Of a stretch of 45,221 nucleotides of DNA, positions 39,306 through 45,221 are shown in pieces. The notes beneath the pieces are model-generated. The model was given only the letters and a program-made list of their open reading frames with translations, had not been told where the DNA came from and made no database searches. Origin of the DNA: RGIG5579 sp045597125 (GTDB taxonomy: Bacteria; Bacillota; Clostridia; Oscillospirales; SIG627). Each line of letters begins with the position of its first letter. Positions within the stretch are counted from its first letter, which is position 1. The DNA lies in the NCBI GenBank assembly GCA_045597125.1, contig JAZODR010000006.1, positions 1 to 45,221 on the forward strand, written 5' to 3'. The translations under genes and the position numbers were made by a program.

Positions 39306-40619
39306 ATGTCTATTCAGTTAAATACCGAATTCTCCGCTCCTTTTTATACAAAGGAAATATACGATAAGATCGTTCCCGAAGCACAGAAGGCTTTGGAAAC
39401 GGTTCGCGAGCGTTATTGTACAGGACGGGATCCCCTTGGTTGGTTAACTCTTCCTGAGGATTATGACCGTGAAGAACTTGCCAGAATTAAGGCTTGTGCC
39501 GCGGATATTCGCAAGAAGTGTGATGTATTTGTTGTGATTGGCATTGGCGGCTCCTATTTGGGTGCTCGCGCTGCCATTGAATTTTTGCAGGGCAATTTTC
39601 ATAACAATCTGAGAAAAGATGGACCTGAAATTTATTTTGCGGGTACTAGTGTGGATGGTGATTATTTGGCAGATCTCTTGAGAGTTTGCCGCGGAAAAGA
39701 TATTTGCATAAATGTGATTTCTAAGTCCGGTACTACCACCGAGCCCGCCATTGCTTTTCGTGTGTTCCGCGATTTGATGGAGGAAAAGTACGGCAGGGAA
39801 GAAGCAAAAAAACGCATTTACGTTACCACTGATGAAAATATCAAACCCGGCACCCTGAAGGAATTTGCTATTGCCGAAGGCTATGATAGTTTTTCGATTC
39901 CTGAAAATATCGGCGGAAGATATTCCGTTCTTACCGTAGTGGGTCTTCTGCCTATTGCCGTCAGTGGCGCCGATGTAGAAGCTATGCTGGCAGGTGCTTT
40001 GGAAGCCAAAAAAGAATTTGAAGAGATAAATATTGAGAAAAATATATGTATGAAGTATGCGGCGCTTCGTAACCTCTTTTATCGCCAAGGAAAGAAGTTT
40101 GAAATCTATGCTTCCTACTCTCACGCAATGGAATTGATGGGTGAATGGCTTAAGCAGCTGTACAGCGAGTCTGAGGGCAAGGATGGGAAAGGGATTTTCC
40201 CTGTTTCCGCTATTTATTCCCGTGACCTTCATTCTCTGGGGCAGTACATGCAGGAGGGCGAGAGAACGATGTTCGAGACCATTTTGCAAATTGCAAAGCC
40301 TGCAGTGAATTTTCCCATTCCTAAGGCGGATGCGGATATGGACGGTCTGGGCTATCTGGAAGGCAAGAATATGGACTTTGTCAACAAGAACGCTATGCGC
40401 GGCTCCGCCCTTGCTCATCAGGAAGGAGGCGTTCCCAGCATTGTGCTTTCCATCGATGAGGCAGACGAAGCCAATTTCGGTTATATGGTATATTTCTTTG
40501 AGCTTGCCTGTGCCATTAGTGGCTATATGCTTCAAGTGGACCCCTTTAATCAGCCCGGTGTAGAAGCCTATAAGAAGAATATGTTCCGTCTCCTGGGAAA
40601 ACCCGGCTATACAAAATAA
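39306..40619 (+). CDS. pgi: Glucose-6-phosphate isomerase
   Basis: This 437-aa enzyme interconverts glucose- and fructose-6-phosphate. IGIGGSYLGARAAI and SKSGTTTEPAIAFR bind the sugar phosphate; GGRYSVLTVVGLLP and the active-site Glu region (HSLGQYMQEGERTMFET) follow. Length fits the short Firmicutes form. Single gene; the ribosome site is GCGAGGTGAACGTAT. Confidence 0.95.
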   Translation: MSIQLNTEFSAPFYTKEIYDKIVPEAQKALETVRERYCTGRDPLGWLTLPEDYDREELARIKACAADIRKKCDVFVVIGIGGSYLGARAAIEFLQGNFHNNLRKDGPEIYFAGTSVDGDYLADLLRVCRGKDICINVISKSGTTTEPAIAFRVFRDLMEEKYGREEAKKRIYVTTDENIKPGTLKEFAIAEGYDSFSIPENIGGRYSVLTVVGLLPIAVSGADVEAMLAGALEAKKEFEEINIEKNICMKYAALRNLFYRQGKKFEIYASYSHAMELMGEWLKQLYSESEGKDGKGIFPVSAIYSRDLHSLGQYMQEGERTMFETILQIAKPAVNFPIPKADADMDGLGYLEGKNMDFVNKNAMRGSALAHQEGGVPSIVLSIDEADEANFGYMVYFFELACAISGYMLQVDPFNQPGVEAYKKNMFRLLGKPGYTK

Positions 40620-40692
40620 TAGAAAATTTTTTGCTTGGGTTGTGAGGTTTTCACGAAAAGAACATTTTTTGCGAAAAATATGTAAAACCCCC

Positions 40693-40721
40693 TTGCATAT
40701 TTGTTCAAAATATGGTAATAT
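40693..40721 (+). promoter_or_regulatory. Promoter of the P-loop/prmA pair
   Basis: TTGCAT (40693-40698), 17 bp, TAATAT (40716-40721). Downstream AAGTTC (40735) and GAACTT form a small hairpin in the leader. Confidence 0.55.
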
Positions 40722-40774
40722 ATTTACACAGCAAAAGTTCTCTTTAGGGAACTTGGAAAGGGATGGTTTTTACT

Positions 40775-41185
40775 ATGTTGAAATTGATTATTGGTTTAAA
40801 GGGCAGCGGCAAAACAAAGCAGCTCATTGAGCTTGCCAACAAGGCTGTGGAGGTTTCCCCCGGTCATGTAGTTTGCATAGAAAAGTCCAATAAGCTTATT
40901 TTTGATGTAAATCATAAGGTTCGCCTGGTAGATACCGAGGCTTACGGTGTTTCCGGCGCCGATCAGCTTTACGGTTTGGTTTGCGGTATTCTCGCTACCA
41001 ACTATGACGTAAAGGATTTGTTTATCGACTCTGCGCTCAGAATCTGCGGTGATGATATTGCAGCTTGGGAGAGCTTTGTTGAGAAGTTGAATGCAATCTG
41101 TCAGAAGTATGAAGTTCAGTGCATTTGCACCAATTCTATTGATCAGGCAGATCTTCCCAAGTCCTTGGAAAAGTACGTGTTCTAA
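40775..41185 (+). CDS. Small P-loop ATP-binding protein of unknown role
   Basis: This 136-aa protein has a Walker A motif right at the start (MLKLIIGLKGSGKTKQLIE). A likely Walker B is VKDLFIDSALR, and CICTNSID is near the end. It resembles small uncharacterised ATP-binding proteins seen in Clostridia. I chose ATG 40775; an in-frame ATG at 40763 lies directly against the ribosome site GGAAAGGG and would add four residues. Its stop overlaps the prmA ATG (TAATG), so the two are coupled. Function unknown. Confidence 0.8.
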   Translation: MLKLIIGLKGSGKTKQLIELANKAVEVSPGHVVCIEKSNKLIFDVNHKVRLVDTEAYGVSGADQLYGLVCGILATNYDVKDLFIDSALRICGDDIAAWESFVEKLNAICQKYEVQCICTNSIDQADLPKSLEKYVF

Positions 41186-42132
41186 TGGATTATATTGAGC
41201 TTGTGTTCAAGCTTCCCCGAGAAAAGGTCGATCTTGTATCGACCTTTCTTGTTGCAGGGGGCTATGATACCTTTGAAATTTGCGATCTGTCCGATCTTGT
41301 GGAAAATGCAGGCGCAATGTTTTGTGATTATATTGAGGATGAGCTTTTGGAGAACAAAAGCGCTCCTCCCGCTATCAAATTTTATTTTGATGCTTCTGAA
41401 GAAGAAAAGGCGAAAGAGATTCGGGATTATCTTCTGGGGGTTTGCGCTCAGCTTGGTTACGACGATATTACCGCCCAAATTACTTTGGTTGAAAATAGTG
41501 ATTGGGATACTCGCTGGAAACAGTATTTTTATCCTTTCCCTGTAGGAAATAAACTTTTTATTCTTCCTTCTTGGGAGGAAGAACCTGAGGAAGCCTTGGG
41601 GAGAGAGGTTATCCGCATTGACCCTGCCGCCGCTTTCGGCAGCGGTACCCATGCTACTACCCGCCTGTGTCTGGAGGCGATGGAGTCTCATTTGAAAAAA
41701 GGGGATCGGGTGCTGGATATGGGTTGTGGCTCAGGCATTCTGGGTATCGGTGCGAAAAAACTGAGAGCGGGCGCACTTTGTGCTGTGGATATTGATGAAG
41801 CTGCGGTGCGCACCACCGAGGAAAATCTTTTGAAAAATGAGATTTCTCTTGATGACGTGAGTCTGATTTGCGGCAATATTCTTGCCGAGGAAGATAAACT
41901 TTCCGCAATGGGTACGGGGTACGATTTGATCTGCGCCAATATCGTTGCCCAGATTATCAAGGATATGGCGCCCTTGCTTCTTTCTGCTCTGAAGCCGGGC
42001 GGAGTTCTTCTTGCATCAGGTATTCTTGAGAGCAGGGAAGCGGAGGTTACCCAGGCTCTTTTGAATGCAGGTTTTAAGCTTCTCAAATCCCATCTTTCCG
42101 AAGAATGGGTTTGCCTTGAATTGACCAAATAA
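41185..42132 (+). CDS. prmA: Ribosomal protein L11 methyltransferase
   Basis: This 315-aa SAM-dependent enzyme trimethylates L11. It has an N-terminal L11-binding domain, DPAAAFGSGTHATTRLCLEA, the SAM site VLDMGCGSGILGIGAKKL, and DLICANIVAQII. No ribosome site of its own, but it is coupled by the TAATG overlap to the P-loop gene. Terminator follows. Confidence 0.94.
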   Translation: MDYIELVFKLPREKVDLVSTFLVAGGYDTFEICDLSDLVENAGAMFCDYIEDELLENKSAPPAIKFYFDASEEEKAKEIRDYLLGVCAQLGYDDITAQITLVENSDWDTRWKQYFYPFPVGNKLFILPSWEEEPEEALGREVIRIDPAAAFGSGTHATTRLCLEAMESHLKKGDRVLDMGCGSGILGIGAKKLRAGALCAVDIDEAAVRTTEENLLKNEISLDDVSLICGNILAEEDKLSAMGTGYDLICANIVAQIIKDMAPLLLSALKPGGVLLASGILESREAEVTQALLNAGFKLLKSHLSEEWVCLELTK

Positions 42133-42134
42133 AG

Positions 42135-42163
42135 AAAACGCTCGGAAACCCGAGCGTTTTTTT
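42135..42163 (+). terminator. Terminator after prmA
   Basis: AAAACGCTCGG and CCGAGCGTTTT around AAAC, then a T-run, immediately after the stop. Confidence 0.92.
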
Positions 42164-42187
42164 GTTAAAAAAATGTAACGAGAAGTT

Positions 42188-42234
42188 AGAAAAAACGAGG
42201 AAACGCGAGAAAACAAGAGAAAAAACGAGGAAAC
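42188..42234. repeat. Purine-rich direct repeat upstream of rplM
   Basis: AGAAAAAACGAGGAAAC occurs at 42188-42204 and 42218-42234, 30 bp apart, upstream of the rplM promoter. Could act as an upstream promoter element or be neutral. Confidence 0.75.
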
Positions 42235-42267
42235 AAAATGATTTTTGAAAAACTTTCTCCAAAAGTG

Positions 42268-42296
42268 TTGACATTGTGTACACCTCGGGTTATAAT
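42268..42296 (+). promoter_or_regulatory. Promoter of rplM-rpsI
   Basis: TTGACA (42268-42273), 17 bp, TATAAT (42291-42296), a perfect consensus as expected for ribosomal protein genes; only 36 bp to the ATG, so there is no room for a leader regulator. Confidence 0.9.
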
Positions 42297-42332
42297 ACGT
42301 AAGCAAATTAAGAAAAAATTGGAGGAAATGCT

Positions 42333-42761
42333 ATGTCTACTTTTATGGCAAAAGCTGAAACCATCGAGCGCAAATGGTATGTGCTTGACGCTCAGGGCAA
42401 GCCTCTTGGAAAGGTTGCAGCAGCAGCTGCTACTATTCTCCGTGGTAAGAACCGTCCTGAATTTACGCCTCACGTTGACTGTGGCGAATATGTAATCGTT
42501 ATCAACGCTGATAAGGCAATTCTCACCGGCAAGAAGCTGGAACAGAAGAAGTACAGATATCATACCGGTTATATCGGTGGTTTGAAGGAAATCGGTTACA
42601 AAGAATTGATGTCCAAGAATCCCGAGAAGGCTATCTTCCTTGCAGTGAAGGGTATGCTTCCCAAGAACACCATCGGCAGAAAGAGTCTGCTCCGTCTGAA
42701 GGTTTATGCAGGTGATGCTCATCAGCACGCTGCTCAGCAGCCTATCAGCCTCGAGTTCTGA
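42333..42761 (+). CDS. rplM: 50S ribosomal protein L13
   Basis: This 142-aa protein has KWYVLDAQGKPLGKVAAAAA, GKNRPEFTPHVDCGEYVIVI, YRYHTGYIGGLKEI and GMLPKNTIGR. Ribosome site GGAGGAAATGCT. Cotranscribed with rpsI. An alternative ATG four codons in (MAKAE) is possible. Confidence 0.97.
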   Translation: MSTFMAKAETIERKWYVLDAQGKPLGKVAAAAATILRGKNRPEFTPHVDCGEYVIVINADKAILTGKKLEQKKYRYHTGYIGGLKEIGYKELMSKNPEKAIFLAVKGMLPKNTIGRKSLLRLKVYAGDAHQHAAQQPISLEF

Positions 42762-42783
42762 TTAAGAAGAAAGGAAGAAGAAG

Positions 42784-43191
42784 ATGAATTACACTAGTGC
42801 AAAACCTTATTTCTACGGCACCGGCAGAAGAAAGCATTCTGTAGCTCGCGTGCGTATTTATCCCGGTACCGGCGTGATTACCATCAACAAGAGAGATATT
42901 GATGACTATTTCGGTCTGGATACCTTGAAGCTGGTTGTTCGTCAGCCTCTGGAACTCACCGGTAATATCGGCAAGTTCGACATCGTTTGCAATGTAGCAG
43001 GCGGTGGCGTATCCGGTCAGGCAGGTGCCATCCGTCATGGTATTTCCCGTGCCCTTCTTCAGGCAGATGCTGAAGCATTCCGTCCTGCACTCAAGAAGGC
43101 CGGTTTCTTGACTCGTGACCCCAGAATGAAGGAAAGAAAGAAGTACGGTCTGAAAGCAGCTCGTCGTGCTTCTCAGTTCTCCAAGAGATAA
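42784..43191 (+). CDS. rpsI: 30S ribosomal protein S9
   Basis: This 135-aa protein has YGTGRRKHSVARVRIYPGTG (as YFYGTGRRK), GGVSGQAGAIRHGISRALL and the basic C-terminus RRASQFSKR, whose final Lys-Arg reaches the ribosomal P site. Follows rplM by 22 bp with AAAGGAAGAAGAAG. Confidence 0.97.
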   Translation: MNYTSAKPYFYGTGRRKHSVARVRIYPGTGVITINKRDIDDYFGLDTLKLVVRQPLELTGNIGKFDIVCNVAGGGVSGQAGAIRHGISRALLQADAEAFRPALKKAGFLTRDPRMKERKKYGLKAARRASQFSKR

Positions 43192-43214
43192 TTTCTTATC
43201 TTACAGAGTATTCA

Positions 43215-43248
43215 AAAACCCCGAAACCATCACGGTTTTCGGGGTTTT
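43215..43248 (+). terminator. Terminator after rpsI
   Basis: AAAACCCCGAAACC and GGTTTTCGGGGTTTT around ATCAC. Confidence 0.9.
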
Positions 43249-43269
43249 CTTTATGCCTTAAAATATGTT

Positions 43270-43291
43270 TTGGTGCAAATTTGGTGCAAAT
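43270..43291. repeat. 11-bp tandem repeat
   Basis: TTGGTGCAAAT occurs twice in perfect tandem (43270-43280 and 43281-43291), between the rpsI terminator and the acyl-CoA ligase unit. Such repeats are often seen at the edges of integrated elements, but no integrase is in view. Confidence 0.7.
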
Positions 43292-43300
43292 TGTTTTAAA

Positions 43301-43331
43301 AGGACTATGACACACGAAATGTCATAGTCCT
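43301..43331 (-). terminator. Terminator of the acyl-CoA ligase gene
   Basis: AGGACTATGACA (43301-43312) and TGTCATAGTCCT (43320-43331) around seven bases. On the minus strand it follows the ligase stop by about 19 bp and is followed by TTTTAAAAC. Confidence 0.8.
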
Positions 43332-43349
43332 CTTACTATCCTTTCGGCA

Positions 43350-45089
43350 TTATGCTTTAATCAAATCTTCCGTATCGTTCTTTAATGCTCCGTTATCTCT
43401 TTTACCATTGCTATGAACAGGGAAAGAATCACGAATTTTATAATGGGTTGGAATAGCAAGGTCGTCAAGTTTATGAGTACAATTCTTATGTATATTTGAA
43501 ATGATTTCGCTACTGTTTTGTTTGCAACCATCTTTTAGAATGATGTGTGCAACAATCATACTCTTGTCTGCGGTTTGTACCACCTTACAATCGCTTACAG
43601 AATCGTCCTGCAAAATCACTTCTTCAATATCAAACTGGAATACTCGCTTTCCGTCATCTGTATAATAACAGTCTGTTGCACGGCCAAGAATAAAGACTTC
43701 GCCATCTTCGTCCACATATCCAATATCGCCTGTGCAACCCCAAATAATTCCGTTGCTGTCTTTGTGGAAATATTCATTTGTCGCTTGCTCGTTTTTAAAA
43801 TATCCTTTCATACAAGCAGGCGAATCGACTCTAATTTCCCCACGCTCTCCGTATTTCTTTTCTTCGTTGGTGTCTACATCAAAAGCAGAAACAGTAACAC
43901 CTTTAATTGGATAGCCAACACCGTTTAATTTGCTATGTTTAAACGATGATACAGTTGCCGAACCACCCAACTCACACATACCATATCCTTTCATCAAGGG
44001 AACTGTCATATTATGTGCTTTAAAGAAGTCGTTGATAGCAATTTCCTGTGCTTTTAGAATCTTTTCGCCACCCGTGATAGGATATCTCATATTGGATAGG
44101 TCTATGTTTTCACATTCCTTTGACTTAATCAAGCCCAACCAAAGGCTGGTGGCAACAACAGTCATATTAGGTTTATACTTGACCATATCCTTTACAAAAG
44201 AATCAACAGAAAATACAGGCTCTAAAACCAATGTCATTCCGTGTGCAACAGGATTGAGCATTGATAAAACATTTCCTGTTGAAAACCAAATAGGAATCAT
44301 CGCAAGGAAAGTGTTTCCTCTTTCGTGTGGGAAATCTTTACTTTGGAAATGTGTGAAAATTGCATTAACACCATCATTCGTTAATACTATTCCTTTTGAG
44401 GCACCTGTTGTTCCTGATGAGTAAACCATAACAACAGGTCTGTTTGGCTCATACTCAACCTCTGTTTTGCCGACATATTTATTGCCTGATTTCACAAAAG
44501 AATCCCAAGAACAATAACGCTTGTCGTTAGCGCAAAAATCAACCAACTCTGCCGTTTGTTTTGACTTGAGCTCAACTAGTTTTTTAACAAGGAACGGCAA
44601 AGAAGAAATAGCAGGTAAAATGACGATTTTATTTGTGTTAATGGTTTTAACTGCATCTTTCATATATGGGAACATAGCATCTAAAATAATCGTTACTTTA
44701 GCTGCTGCTTCATTCAGTCGCGCAATCTTTTGTTCTGTCGTAAATAAGGGGTTAATAAAGTTTGCCAATGCACCTATTTTACTACACGCAAGCACTAAAC
44801 ACAGTGCTTCGGGCGTATAGGACAAACACATACTAACACAATCGCCTTTTTCAATACCATTTGCTTTTAAGGCTTTGGCATATTCGTCGGTTAACTCAAA
44901 CATCTTTTTATAAGATGTCTTAAACCCATTAAACATAATAGCAATATCATTTTTATAGGCAATGTTGTTGTCATAGATATTGCGATACACAGTTTTCTTT
45001 GGTATCAAATCCTTTGACCAATTCTCTGTGTAGTGCTTTAACCAAGGTTTGTCTATTGACGGATAGCCCGTCATTTGTTTTTCTTCCAT
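43350..45089 (-). CDS. AMP-binding acyl-CoA ligase
   Basis: This 579-aa adenylate-forming enzyme starts MEEKQMTGYPSIDKPWLKHY. It has the AMP motif VMVYSSGTTGASKGIVLTND, then MKGYGMCELGGSATVS, the A8-like region GDIGYVDEDGEVFILGRATD, and a C-terminal domain. The usual catalytic Lys (near the end, in a NGKRDN context) is plausible. It activates a carboxylic acid, perhaps a fatty or aromatic acid, with ATP. ATG 45089 follows AGGGGGTTCACGA. Base composition is more AT-rich than the preceding ribosomal genes. Confidence 0.92.
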   Translation of the reverse strand: MEEKQMTGYPSIDKPWLKHYTENWSKDLIPKKTVYRNIYDNNIAYKNDIAIMFNGFKTSYKKMFELTDEYAKALKANGIEKGDCVSMCLSYTPEALCLVLACSKIGALANFINPLFTTEQKIARLNEAAAKVTIILDAMFPYMKDAVKTINTNKIVILPAISSLPFLVKKLVELKSKQTAELVDFCANDKRYCSWDSFVKSGNKYVGKTEVEYEPNRPVVMVYSSGTTGASKGIVLTNDGVNAIFTHFQSKDFPHERGNTFLAMIPIWFSTGNVLSMLNPVAHGMTLVLEPVFSVDSFVKDMVKYKPNMTVVATSLWLGLIKSKECENIDLSNMRYPITGGEKILKAQEIAINDFFKAHNMTVPLMKGYGMCELGGSATVSSFKHSKLNGVGYPIKGVTVSAFDVDTNEEKKYGERGEIRVDSPACMKGYFKNEQATNEYFHKDSNGIIWGCTGDIGYVDEDGEVFILGRATDCYYTDDGKRVFQFDIEEVILQDDSVSDCKVVQTADKSMIVAHIILKDGCKQNSSEIISNIHKNCTHKLDDLAIPTHYKIRDSFPVHSNGKRDNGALKNDTEDLIKA

Positions 45090-45115
45090 TCGTGAACCCC
45101 CTGTTTAATAAAAAA

Positions 45116-45135
45116 GTGCGCCCCGAAGGGCGCAC
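45116..45135 (-). terminator. Hairpin upstream of the ligase gene
   Basis: GTGCGCCC (45116-45123) and GGGCGCAC (45128-45135) around CGAA. On the minus strand it is followed by a run of T, so it is either the terminator of a gene beyond the right edge or an attenuator in the ligase leader. No gene could be identified at 45136-45221. Confidence 0.75.
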
Positions 45136-45221
45136 CGAAAAATGCTTCCCTCAATGTTGCTACACATCTGCACAAAGTCAGGAAGAGAGAATACATTTTT
45201 ACCAAATAGTATTCCCTAACT

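Noticed and set aside
39444..40535. 363-codon minus-strand open frame in pgi
   Set aside because: Antisense to a highly conserved enzyme, no start signals, no family resemblance.
43270..43331. tRNA or att site
   Set aside because: The tandem repeat and hairpin do not form a cloverleaf, and no second att copy or integrase is visible, so it is kept only as a possible boundary.

Overview
The window looks like a chromosomal piece of an anaerobic, spore-forming Firmicutes (class Clostridia, probably an uncultured gut lineage). The evidence is the 5' end of spoVT, a GerA-family germination protein, remA, the prkC/stp pair, an IspH-S1 fusion typical of Clostridia, and a gene order (yicC-remA-gmk-rpoZ-priA-def-fmt-rsmB-rlmN-stp-prkC-rsgA) that is standard for the phylum. 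I cannot name the genus from sequence alone. No tRNA, rRNA, CRISPR array, transposase or integrase was recognised.

Region 1 (1-6190) is a patchwork accessory array beside spoVT. The spoVT promoter region and first 10-12 codons are repeated four more times downstream of the real gene, always in the spoVT orientation (start codons at 247, 1489, 2328, 3680 and 4726). Between copies sit unrelated cargo genes: two membrane proteins, an unknown 155-aa protein, an NAD-dependent epimerase and an Imm32-like immunity protein. Three cargo genes share the same promoter (TTTACT, 17 bp, TATAAT) and the same ribosome site up to the start codon. Several end in the same palindromic hairpin. A barstar/barnase immunity-toxin pair follows; the barnase is joined in frame to a 5'-truncated phage-head-like pretoxin with no start codon.

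Region 2 (6190-16107) is a sugar-acid catabolic island. A seven-gene minus-strand operon (KDPG-type aldolase, YhcH-like protein, PfkB kinase lacking its catalytic Asp, class II aldolase, 2-hydroxyacid dehydrogenase, Zn-alcohol dehydrogenase, UlaG-like metallohydrolase) is divergent from a LacI-type regulator, with a clear LacI operator over the operon promoter. Next come a DeoR regulator, an AraM-like glycerol-1-phosphate dehydrogenase and a HAD phosphatase. The same palindromic hairpin occurs at 6154, 13068 and 16079, so this island is punctuated by the element that ends the cassettes of region 1.

Region 3 (16106-33141) is core genome: an AIM24-type protein, a small membrane protein, the long minus-strand housekeeping operon (28786 to 17260), then plus-strand MATE transporter, plsC and the ispH-rpsA fusion.

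Region 4 (33147-39133) holds a GerA-family germination protein divergent from a secreted, membrane-anchored InlB-type repeat protein, then a Crp/Fnr regulator in an apparent operon with an SsuABC-like ABC importer. A perfect palindrome sits directly downstream of that operon's promoter.

Region 5 (39241-45221) holds pgi, a small P-loop protein overlapping prmA, rplM-rpsI, and finally an AMP-binding acyl-CoA ligase that appears more AT-rich and may start another accessory segment.
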